A stretch of DNA of 64,000 bases from Hybos culiciformis (Eukaryota; Arthropoda; Insecta; Diptera; Hybotidae), in NCBI GenBank assembly GCA_964007475.1, contig OZ023273.1, positions 110,172,485 through 110,236,484 of the forward strand, given 5' to 3'. The first letter of the stretch is position 1, and the number at the start of each line of letters is the position of its first letter. The notes under the pieces were generated by a model, which was not told the origin of the DNA, ran no database searches, and worked only from the letters and a program-made list of their open reading frames with translations. This document shows positions 1 through 12,721 of this stretch, in pieces. The position numbers and the translations under genes were made by a program.

Positions 1-3000
1 ATTCAAAATAATTATATAGAATTGTTGTTTATTAATTATTTTTAAATTAATTTATCAAAATACTTAATATCAAAAATGTAATTCGATTTTTTCTAAAATT
101 ACATTTGTTTAGCAAATATTGTCGAAAATTATCCTAATCTCAATTAAACAATAAAATTATTTTAAAAAACATTATTATAATAACATCATACAACAATTTT
201 TATCCCTACCTATCTATCTTCTATAAAATAAAAAATGTTCTGAATTTTTTCGAACATACTATCTTTTTTATACATTCCTCTTTTATTACGTTTTTGTTCA
301 TTTTTGTACCAGAATTCATGGCTCTTAACTTGAGACAAAGTTTTTTTTTTTTTTTTTTCTGTTAAGACAGTAAGCAAGACGGTTAGTAAAGGTGTACACG
401 TACGTTTTAGTTAAAAAAATAAAAGAAGAAAATAACAAAAATATTTTTATGAGTTTAGTTATAAATTAAAAATAAAATAAAAATTTATTTAAAATTATTT
501 TGCGATATTTTGTTTTCGTGGAAAATTCAAACGGTACTTTTACAACGTTGGATATTACACAAAATTTTTTGAAATTAAAATATTTCTAAAAAAAAAAAAA
601 AAATACATAAAACTAAAATAAAAAAATAGGTGTTTTGATCAAACAAAAAATTAAGTTAAAAAAGAAATGTAAACAAAAAAAAAGTTCATTATTCAAAAAA
701 GTATAGTCCGAAAATATTTGAAAGGTGAATTATTATTATTATTATTATTTTAAGAATAAAAGAATCATAAAAATAACAATAATACAAATAAGTAAACAAT
801 AAAAATGATAAAAATTTCTTCAAATAAGGCGTACTTATAAATTTTGACGTGGTAAATTTTTGCATACAAAAAGTCAACAAAAAAAAAAGTATATAAATTT
901 TTTATTTTTATTTTTATATATATTATCGTTTTTTTTTTTGTATACAGAGGTATATCTAAAAAATTAACAAGTTTTGTTAGTAAACAAAAAAAAAAATATA
1001 GAAAAATAAAAGAATTGTCAAAAAAAAAAAGAATTATAATAAAAAAATTGATACAATATTCTCACGTTATATATTTTTTTTTTATGAATTGTTATTTTTA
1101 ATTTTTTTGTGAAACTTTAGTTTTATGTTCTAAAAAAAAAAAAAGAAGAAAAAAAAACAGTGCTATTATTATATATTTAAATATAATAAAACATTGCATA
1201 AAAATGTTATTATAAATTATTTGACATAAATTTCAGTTAAAGAACTACATATTGTAGATATATATATATATACTATATAGCAATAATATAGGTATATCGA
1301 GGAACAAGTATTATTATGTTTAGTTATCAATCACTTATCGTGAAGTGATTGCGATTATTACTATCACTTAACTCTATTTACTATATATTTTTCACTTCAA
1401 AATTGAAAACGTGTAAATAAAGTTATATATTGTAGTTATATATAGTACTAAGTGCGGTATAATTTCCAAAATTTTGCTTACAATTTTGGTATAAAAGCTA
1501 ATGTCACTTCTCGACTTTTGAAATTTGATTAAAAATAATATATTCGTAATTGATATTCGTAATTGATTGTCGTAAATGATTGTCCCAAAGGTTTAAAAAT
1601 TGTTGTGTCTATAGAAATTTCATAAGTTAAGATCATGGACAACACCACCAATCTGTGATTATTGGTTTCAGGTTTTAATTGAAAAACAGAATTTTCAGAA
1701 TATTTAGGTTAAGAGTTAAAAAAAAAGAGAAAAATTTCAATTAAGATAAAAGAAAAAAAAATATAAAAATTTAATTGATGTTTTATTAAAAGTATAGTTG
1801 TTTTTTTTTTTTTATTAAAAGTTTCAAGCTGATAAAATGTTAAAGAATATATGTATATAATTGAATAGAAATTTTTTAAAAACTGAAAAAAAAAAAAAAA
1901 AACAAATATTTTAAATTCTTTTATGCTATTTTTCTAACAAATTATAAGAACTGACATAAGCATTTAAGAAACAAAAATGCGTACAAAGAAACAGTTACGG
2001 ATTGATTGATAATGTATTATGGTAAATGTACATATAAATTGTACATAATGCATACGTATTAAATATAATGTATAATATATTTAAATACAAAATTATATTT
2101 AAATACAATTTCGCTACATTTCATATATAATTGAAATTAACAATGAAAAAATTAATCACGATTGAATTTTTAAGTTTTAATAATTCCTCATGATTCTTTC
2201 CATTCTATCATAATTTATAATATCATAATCTAAGTCTGAGTCTTGCTACAGATAACGCTAATTTTAGTCGTAAATAGCTTATTATATTCTTATACAATAT
2301 ATAAATACGAGTTTGAACTATGTTTTATTACTAATCTATTTTATTACTAATGGACGAAAAGAATTAAAACTATAACTACTTTAAAACTATATATGTACTC
2401 TTCTTACAAGATATTTTTATTTTGGAGGTACATTATATTAAGAAAAGTAATGTCATCGTAAACATTTACAAAAGAAAAAAAAAAGGATTTAGGGATTTTA
2501 AATTTTTAAGTGACATGATTAAAAAAAAATTATATGTAGTTTAGTTATGATATTAAGTATAAAAATATAAAATTATTATTCTTTGAACGGAAGTTGTTGA
2601 AAGTTCAAAAATTCGCATATAATTATTTTTACATCGAATAAAGTACGCAAATCTTATCAACAGAAATTAATTTTCTGTTTTTTATTTTATATTTTTATTA
2701 ATTGTTTTTTTTTTTTTTTTTTTTTTTTAATTTTCAATAATAAAAATATACAAGGCAAGAATACAAAAGAAAAAACTTAAAAAAAAAAAAATTATCAAAT
2801 TTTTGTTTACACGTATCTCAAAGATAATGAAAACAAAAAAAAAATAATAATTATAATTACATTTAATCTAAAAACTTTTATCAGTTATAATTTTTATATT
2901 ATGGACAAAAAAATAATAATTAAATAAAAATTAATTCAGTATAATTCTGAATTATTAAAAAAAAAAACTAAATAAATTTTTGAATTAAAAAAATTAAAAA

Positions 3001-4945
3001 AAAAAATTAAATAAACCTCGATTTGTAGAGAGAGAAAAAAAACAAAATATCTCAACTCCTAAATGTAAAATGGAATTCCAAGATCAAGTTCAAAAATAAA
3101 GAAAAAAAAAAAAAAAACAAGTTTATTTATTTTTTTTTTTTTTCAAAATAGTTAAGAAAAAAATTTTAATAATTTTTCCTAAAAAAGAAATTACATTTTG
3201 GAAAGAAAAATAAAAAGTTAATTTAATAAAAATTGATAAAAAAAAATTAAAAAAATTTCAATTGATAATAGAAAACTTTTTTACTTTGTTTTTTTTTTAT
3301 AAACTGGAATAGTTTAAAACAGATTTTATTTTTTGCCTGTATTGAATTAAAATTAAATTATAATTATAGAAACAATTTTTTGAATTTAAAACAAATATTA
3401 TTTTTGTTCTATTTTGGATATTATTTTCTGTTTCCATTGATAAAATTGTGATTTCACTATATAGAAAGTTACTACAGTATACCTATATATATACATTTTT
3501 TAATCGTAATTCGTAAGTATTTTTTTTTGTTTTGATTTTTCTATGGAAAGCTTTTTTAATTTTTTTTCTTCTAAAGTCCAACTGTTATGAAATTAAATTT
3601 TGAATTAATGATTTTTTTTTGTATATAAAATGCCCCAAATAAATTTCTTATTGTATAATTTTTTTTTCCTATAAAAATATCAAAAGTTTTAAAACTTTTT
3701 TAGAGCAATAATGTTAAATTCTTTTACTATAGTCTTTTTTCTAACCGACTATGTACATACCTAGGTATTTTCATCAAATGACTTGTAAATATAAAGAATA
3801 TAAAAATGCCAAACGATTTCGTTTCTTTAAATGCCAAAAAATTCACAATCTTTTTAACTTTGGTCTCAGTAAAAAATATTAGATTTTAAGTTTCCGTGTT
3901 TAGAAGTTACAACGTCTCAACCAGCCAAGGGTCTCAATAATTTTCTTATTTTAAAAATAAATATTTTTTTCCGACGAAAATTAATATGCTGGGAAGTAGA
4001 TTGATTTCGATTAGAGGAATCTAAAAATAAAAAATGGTTAAAAAGTATCTTAAAATACAAAGTGTTATGACTCTAAATACTTCAATTATGAGACACTATT
4101 AGTTATATATATTTTTTTTATTTAAACAAATCAAATCAATTAACCATTAAATTTTGGTTTAAACATTTATGGGTTCAAATTTTTAAACAGAAATGATATA
4201 GAATTGAGATTTTATCAGATTTTGAAAAAAAAAAATTTTTTTTTAATTTTTATATTTTATCTTTTTTTAATATTTTTTTAAGGTAAAATCAAAAGTAAAT
4301 TAAAATTAGATCAAGTATCTAATCTAATAATCTCCTTTTTTTCGGCTTGATTAGATTAGTATATTTTTAAAGTTTTACTCCATAAGTATACAATCGAACA
4401 ACAAAAAAAAAGAAATATTAAGAAATTCTATAGTTTCTCTTAACCGCTTTCTGTATAAAAATGGAATTTTTATAATTTATTAAAAATTACAAAAAAATAA
4501 AAAAAGAAATTTATGGTTGAATTGATTTTATTACCTAATTATTACTATTGGAATTGTGTATAAAAAATATATATTTTTACCTAATAAGATTTACGAAAGA
4601 ATATAAAATTTATTTAATTGTTCGCATAAATAGGGTTAAACAAAAAAAAACTTTATTAACTCTTATATATACTTTGATTAAATCCATAATGCAAGGAAAC
4701 CTTTTACTACCAGCATTGCAACGCTCAGTTCCATTTTTTAATTCCAATAATAACAATAATTATGATTCAATGTTTTGTAGGCACATATGTTTTCTAAGAA
4801 CTTATATTAACATGAAAAAAAAAAAAAACTTTAATAATTCGTTTCATTCAGTAATTTCATTGTGAAAATTTCCACCTGTTACTTTATCAAGGATGATGCA
4901 TTTCGATGAAGTAAAATTATTAAATAAAATTACATATTTTTTCAG
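1..4945. other. Gene-free AT-rich stretch
   Basis: No supportable gene. Contents are homopolymer tracts (24 T at 2705-2728), short TA runs near 1259, and a perfect 8-bp stem (AATCACTT, 1329-1350). A 105-residue frame at 4548-4865 contains MQGNLLLPALQRSVPFFNSN; it lacks any supporting context. Confidence 0.6.
729..750 (+). repeat. ATT microsatellite
   Basis: Seven ATT units in a row, in gene-free DNA. Confidence 0.95.
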
Positions 4946-5023
4946 TATCTCAATTTGAAAATAATAATTTTCAGTTTGTTAATTATTTTTATGAAGAATT
5001 CTAAAGAAGATAAAAAGATGAAT
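4946..5023 (+). CDS. Weak candidate exon, 78 bp
   Basis: An acceptor (ATTTTTTCAG) and a consensus donor (AAT|GTAAGT) bracket 26 open codons in phase 0-0, ending MKNSKEDKKMN. The internal ATG at 4991 could instead be a translation start. It would join in phase to the candidate exon at 29667. The first half is hydrophobic AT-driven sequence, so chance is a real alternative. Confidence 0.2.
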
Positions 5024-8000
5024 GTAAGTAATTTACAAATTTACTAGAATCGAAAAAATAAATTGTTTAAACATAAAAGTACTTAGATTTCCCGTACAAA
5101 TAGGTCTGCCATCTATGAACATTGATAATTTCATTGAGAGAATAATATGGCAGTTAATGTAAACGGTGAAACTTTGAAACTTTTTTTGTTAGTTAATTTA
5201 AGAAGTAGATACATTCGTCATATATTCATTGTTCACATAATTTAGGTTCAATGAGCTTTCAAAATTTTTTCTTAATTTTTTTTTGAATTAAAATTGAATA
5301 AGAATTATGGTAAAAAAAAAAAAAAACTCAGGTATTTTTTTTGAGTTAAATTATTTCTAGTCCTAAACACTTTTAAGTTACATTTTCTAAGTTCTCAACA
5401 GATATTGTTACTTTAAATGAGAAAATAAATTAGATTGTCTTGGCTCTAAATTTATTCTCAAATATGCATAACTGCCTATACAGGAATCACTTGAACGCCA
5501 CTTAAGAATTTCGTGTTTCAGCGAAAAACCGTAGAATTTTCGAATATTTTATTTTTGATTTTACTAAACATTTTTTTGTCGGTAGGACAGAAAATCGCAT
5601 GAAGAAAAAGATAAAGTTCTTTAGATTCTAAGCTTCTACAAAGTAATGGCCTTTGTATCAAAAAACAATTAAAAAATATCTTAAATGAAATTTTTATCTT
5701 TATATACATATGATGTTCAGATATTGTAAAAATAAATTTCATTAATTTTTTTTTATGTTCTTATGAACTCTTGAGAAAAAAATAACTTTCAACTTTTCAT
5801 TACTTTAAAATATTTTATCATTACTTTCTTGTGGTCAGCAAAGCATAAAAACTGAATTTCAACATCATGATTTTTTATTTTATATTTTTTTTTTTTTTTT
5901 CAAAAATCCACCCGCGCTTTTCATATTACAGATTATGTAGGCTCGCAATGATGCATACAATTATTTTCTCTATCTTCTGATTAACTGTCAGATATTCAGG
6001 AATACAATAATGTTGACTGGAATAAATTATCTTAAATGATGTATATAAAAGAAATTGACATTATTCTACTGAACAATATCAAATTAATATTTTCAATCTA
6101 AACTTTGGAGCAATTTTGTATTTTTAAGTGGGATTTTGTCAGTGAGAATAAAATTCGTCTCTTTGAATCTAGAAATGTTAAGAACAGTTTAAGGCCTTTT
6201 TAGTTTTTCAAGTTTTGGATTTGGATAGTATATAAAGTGATTGTTTAAGCATTCGAAAAGGAAGAATAATTGTCATTATGATACATGGTCACACCAATCT
6301 TCAACCCTTGAAAAAAATTTATAGCTAATTCAATTTAACGGATGGTCACCAAAATATTTGAACATTTTATTAAAAGTTGCATTCATAAGTTTTTTATTTT
6401 TAAGTATTTACTTATGCTCTGTATGTGTATACATATATTTATCTGATGCATTATAAATAAACGTCTTATGTTGTTTTTTATGTTTTAATGTTTTCTGCAT
6501 AATAATATGCTTTACATTATTATTTTATTATCTCTCGTGCCTTATACACACTTTATTTATATATGTACATTATTTATGGCTTTGTGTTGTTCAATAAACT
6601 TTCCGACCGGTTAAATACACAATACAACATAACTAACTATACATATATTTTCTATTTTTATTTTTTTATTCCAAAATGCACGTGATGGATAGTTAAGTTA
6701 TAGAGATATAATAAACATAAGAAAATCTTAAAATAAATAAATAAAAAAAAATAAATGATGTATAGGTACTGATTTCAGTACTTTGATTAAAAAACCAATG
6801 TTCAAATAGTTTATTACATGGTATGTGCATAGAGAGCCTTCTGAAATTTCAGTTATATTTTGTATTATATTATATTGTAAGATATTATATTGAATCTATT
6901 ATATATTATATATTTTAGTTTTGTAAACTTGTCAGTGACAAAAATCCTTTCAATTCGTCTTGAAACACATTAACCAGCAATATAGACGAAGTTATAATAA
7001 TCTTATTTGCATTTCACAAAACGAAACTCAGGTCAAAGAACCTTGTATTATATGATATCTCCAAATATAAAATGTTCAAAAGTCTAATAATGTTTTTGAT
7101 TTAGCTCTGAATTGCATTAAATTATTAAAATTATATATAGTCATAATTTTGATTCAGTATCACTTAACTTTTTTTAATATATATATTATACATAAATATT
7201 AATATTTTTGGTTTATTTTTGAGATTCAATTATAATTAAATATTGCATTACATGATATAAAAAATTAAAATCAAAAATCAAAAAGAAAAGTAAAATTGAT
7301 GAAATATTATTTTATCTGTCTTATAATAGTTGAGGTGAGAAAAACCTTGAAAATATTTCTAATGCCAAACCATCATAATTTCAATTTATGTTACCATTAA
7401 AAAAAAAAAAATTATTTATGCTGGAAATATTAATCACACAAAAATATTATTATTATTCATTTTTTTATTTTGTAATTTACTTATATACAAACATACATAT
7501 TAATATATATAAATTAAGTATTAACTGTTAAATTGAAAAACAATTTTCCATGCCTATAAATCTCTCTCAATAATACACATTTACACGGATTTATTAAATA
7601 ACATCGCATTAAATTCATATTTTTATGCAATATTATGTTTTTGTTTTTTTTCTTTAGTGTTGTACATTTTCTTTTCAAAAATTATTATGCAAAAAATATG
7701 CAAGTTCATATAATAGTAGTTAATAGTTAATATATATAGTATATGAAAAATATTAAAAAATTTCGTTCATTCAGCTAATCGTGCAGAGAAAAACAAATTG
7801 ATAAAAGAAAAAGATTAAAAAAGTTAATTATTAAATAGATTAGATGAATCATTTCAGTGCAATTGTTCGATTAGCAAGGACAGAATGTTGTTCATAAAAT
7901 TAAAAAAAATAATAGTAAAAATATTGTTGTAATTCAATGTTGGATATAAATTTTTACCTGTCTTCCGCATTTCCAACGACAAACCTTAAAGCATATCACA

Positions 8001-10222
8001 TTCACACTTTTAAAAACAATCCTACCTGTATTCTATTTTTTTTTTCTTAGAATATAATCAAGGTCTTTAAATTTCAAGAATATGAAATTTCAAGAATATA
8101 AAATTTAAAATACTTATAAGAATGATTGTCCAATGCTTATTTTTAAACTGTTAATACTCGCTGAATAGTACCAGAATATAAATCGACATTGAAAAAATTG
8201 GGGGAAAATGCATTAATAATGGGGATAATTATGCATAAAAATATAAAATGCCTATGATTCAAATTCAAAGAAATTATTTAAAATTATTCCTTCCAATCGT
8301 GAACTGTGAAGAAACATTTTCAAACTAGTATATATACTTAGATCTATATATGATATTATTCTCATTGGGAAATTGCAAATGTCCTGAAATTGATTGAACA
8401 ATCTAATATGAATTAGTATTGTTGGCGGTTTTATTAAGAAAATATTGTACGTATTATTGTTTCCTTGCCACATGATCACATCATTTTTTCACAAATGGTG
8501 ATTCATTCTGTATTTAGTTTGTTTTTTTGAGTTTTTTTTATTGTAAAATCAAATAATTGGACTTAAAATAATAATAATAATTTAATTTTTAAATACAACA
8601 TATAATTTGGTTTTGTGCAAATATTATAGGTCAAGTTTTATTTGCGCTTAAAAATAATAATAATCTATAGGCAGGCAGGCACCTAAGTATCTTGCTGTAA
8701 TCTTTAAAATAATCTTAAAAACAATTGAGTACATAATAAAATATTATTAACCTAGATTTCGTCTTCTATATAAACACACCATACTATATGCAATATATTG
8801 TATAGTGAATATTGAACATAATATATTTGATTTACACGTAATTTCAATATGTAATCAGCTGAGAGACTTTTAATACAAAATACTTTAATAATTGTTGTTG
8901 TTTTTTTTATACAATTTATTGATGTTTAATGATGCATCAATAAATTAATTCTTTAAACTTATAGAATTGATTTATTAATGATCTACTAAAGCTATAATAA
9001 GGTTAATTCACTACTTTGCAAAAAAATTTTGTTCCTTACTATCTATAATATTAATATACGAACTATACTCAAATTTTAAGTTGTATTTATTCTCTTATCA
9101 AAAATTACGACATTTCCTAAAATAGAAACAAAATCAATATAATTAATAAATAATTCATTCAGGGCAGAAAATTTTTTTTCTTAGACCGTTCGTTCTTCTA
9201 GTGCTTTTGGATAATTTTTTATGCAAAACTACTAAAGTTTTCGACACAAACAAACTATATAGATTTGTATTGTATTTATAATTTAACTTTTAGTTAGAGT
9301 GTGGTTTGCTATAGTTAGTGCATTCTACAACTATTTACAGAAATCTGAAAATTCTGATCTCAATATTTTTTTTTTCAATTAATAATTATGTGCATTTTTA
9401 AAGATAATTTTATTTTTAGAATAATTCATGATAGTTGCTTTGCGAGTGGCGACATTAATATTTTATTTGCTTTATATAAACTTCTAAGATAAATATATAT
9501 GGAATTTAAGCCACACGCAGGTAAATCCTATATGTATACTCTTGCAATGCGAAATAAAATTATACTTTAAATGCGGCATAAATGTAAAATTATGCTTTTT
9601 GTAAATTTCTGCACAATTTTTTTTTTCCGTCCACTGGCAACATGAAACCGGTCAAACTTGTAGTTCTTTAATAAGATAATAAATATTATATACATACATA
9701 TATATTTTTTCAGGAAATTGTGTACAGTATGTTCTTATAGAACTAAAAGAATTTTTGCGTGAAAATTACCAGTTTATTTTTTTAATTTGGCTAAAATAAA
9801 ACCCAATTTTTTTTTTCTTTCTAGTTAACGAGTTGGTAAAATACAAAAAAAAAAAATAATTTGTTCTACAGAATATATTTAGTATATATAATTTTAATTT
9901 ATTAATTTAATTGCATATAATTTCAATCAAACATAATTTTTTTTTTGTTTTTAAATAATTATATCTTGTTGTGATAATGAATTTACTTAAAGCATAGATT
10001 TAAAGGATTTTTTGGTTAAGCTTCCGCACTGATGAATTCTATAACATCTTTTGACAATAATTAACCCCATAATTTCTTGATTGTTGCTCAGCTAACATTA
10101 CATATAATTTTGACAAAACTCGTTAGATTTCCTATGAAAAAAAATTTTTTCTTATGAAATTGGCTTCCTCATGTAAAATTGGCCAGCTCAACTCTCTATG
10201 CTGTGGTAAAAAAATTGTTTAC

Positions 10223-10261
10223 AAAATATTAACCTTAAAAAATTATTGATATTTATGTTTA
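10223..10261 (+). repeat. Dispersed repeat, copy 1
   Basis: AAAATATTAACCTTAAAAAA and the following bases match 12683-12721 over 39 bp with three mismatches. The flanks are unrelated, so this is a dispersed fragment rather than a segmental duplication. Confidence 0.7.
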
Positions 10262-10526
10262 GATGTGCAAACTATTTTAAAATCTGAGAAAAGGGGTTTG
10301 TATTTTTTTACCTGTATGCATCCTCTTCTAAAAAAAAGGGAATTATTTTTCCGCGAATTAAAATTTTTAGGTTTGAAACAATAAAATTTATAAATGTTTA
10401 TTGCAGATAGAAAAATAAAACGTGAAAGCATTATTATTTTAATTACACAGAAAATTCGATTGCTTTTATAATTAATTTGAGACTTATTTTAGCTCAAACA
10501 ATTGCAAAATTGTTAAATTAGTTCGT

Positions 10527-10568
10527 CCTTATCAAGCTCTTCGTATTCCTTATCAAGCTCTTCGTATT
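10527..10568 (+). repeat. Perfect 21-bp tandem duplication
   Basis: CCTTATCAAGCTCTTCGTAT plus one T occurs twice in direct succession (10527-10547 and 10548-10568). No frame or element is associated. Confidence 0.95.
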
Positions 10569-12682
10569 CATTTTAGAAATTAATATTACACAATTAAGTT
10601 TGTTATTTAAATTTTATGGAATTTAATTTAAATGCTGTGAGTTTTAATTGAATATTGTCTAAATCTTTGTTTTATATATAAATTATTTACATAGAATAAA
10701 CATTAAACTAAAATTTAAAATATTAATAGTAACTAAAATTCAAAATATTAATACATAGTAAGATATATTTAAGGAATTTCTTTACATAAAAACCTTAAAA
10801 GGAATTATAATACTCAGTATTCAATAAAAAACTAACTTTAACATCAAAGTTTCTTCCAATTTAAAATATGTGATATTCATCTTAAGAATTGTCATCGACA
10901 GAGAAAATGCTTGATACCAATAATTTCTTTTCAAGTAAAATTATTCTGAAATTAATAAAATCAGAATTAGTTTCCTGTATCAATATAATAATAAATCGTT
11001 TCAGGCTTCATACTGTCTAGGTCTGCAATAAAAATATGAAATTGTGAGGACATCAAAACTCTCTAAAATTATGGCAATTTTTGTATTTTAATTATTTGTC
11101 GAAAATTGTAGTAGTTATAAGTAATGGAAGCCAAATGCCATATTTTTTTTCAACATAATCCTAATTAGTGTTACACATTTTAGTAATCGATCAATGAACG
11201 TTTAATAATATTCGGCGCTAAATACTACAATATTATACTCGCCACCAGTAACAGACTTTAATTTTGATTACATTTGTATTGTTGCATTCATTGCAATTTA
11301 TATTTTCTATAATTTATTTAAATTTTATTAAATTTACCTGTAGTTTTGTTAATGAAGCTCAGCTGTTTCACTTTTCAAAAAAAAATATATTAAACATAAA
11401 ATACCTAATGTTTTCATTTAACTTTTTTAGTTTGTATTAAAATTTTCATGCAAAAACAAAAAAATAAATAAATAAAATTAAACCAGACTTCAAACAAACC
11501 AAACAATATATGTATATACTATGTATATATACTGAAACAAAAACAGAATAAAATTTTCATGTTAATTTTGACCTAATTTTTGGCAATTTTTTTTAAGTTT
11601 TGTTTTTTATGCTTAAAAAAAAATTTCATAATAAAATTCTCTGTAAATTTTTTTTTTATGTTTCTTAAGCATTTCAAATTGATGGTTACATTAATTTTAT
11701 TCTTTTTGTCTTTTCTCAAAATAATTTTAAAACCGGGATAACGTACTTAAGATGCTTTATAAATAAATTTTAAAGTTTTATAAGCTTTAGAATAAAACAT
11801 TAGACAGAAATAACGCTATCGTTTCAAGAAGAACAAAATTTTGATTCCAAAAAAGTCATATAGTTACTTACCTGAATAAGAAGTGATCTAAAAAAATCAT
11901 TGGGTAAGGATTAACCGAGCGGATTTTTCTTCAATCCCCTGTTAGTATCGTAGACGCACCATTTTTAGCTTCTCCCACGCACCATACTTGAGACAGTTGC
12001 TTCTACACGTTGTGCAGCTTTTTACTTACATCAAGCAAGTCCGGATTTTTAGAGCCATTTATTTTATGCCAAAAGATCACAAACTAGGAAGGAACATCGA
12101 AAGAAACAAATATTTAACCATATTTCAACCACATACAGTATTATTGTATCATTCGATAGACTTTAAAAAGTGTTATCCGGAGTAATAGGATGTTCTGCCT
12201 AGCTACGAACTATGATGTAGTAAAACATATACTAAACCTGATGTTCAATACAAAATGAGTAATGAATGACTAATAATACATAGTAGAATTGTGCCTGCAT
12301 ATGTGTATATAAAATTTAACTCGAATTAGGAATGAAAAATCAGATTGCGAATATTAATATTAATTTATCCATTTAACTTCTATTATTTACTATTATTATT
12401 ATTTGTATTATATTTCGATACCATTTTTATAATTATTCTTGAAAAAAAAAATGTTTCCCTCAATGTTTTTTAGTGGTTTATTTTTTTAACTTTTCCTATT
12501 TTATATTAAATTCTAGCGCACTCATTAACGTCACTAAAATTTAATTCATTTATAATTTATAATGCTTTTATTTTTATGAAATTTGCTGTTAGCGGGATGT
12601 ACATTATCTTGGTTTCAAAAGCATAATAAAGTAATTTTGTAAGCAGTATATTTAATATGTTTTTCTTTTATTTTTCAAAGCG

Positions 12683-12721
12683 AAAATATTAACCTTAAAA
12701 AATTATTGCTGTTTATGTTTA
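12683..12721 (+). repeat. Dispersed repeat, copy 2
   Basis: Second copy of the sequence at 10223-10261, same orientation, about 2.4 kb away. Confidence 0.7.

Noticed and set aside
9714..9799. Acceptor followed by 27 open codons (starting NCVQYVLIELKEFL)
   Set aside because: No partner exon in matching phase, and the second half is AT-driven hydrophobic sequence. Chance is likely.
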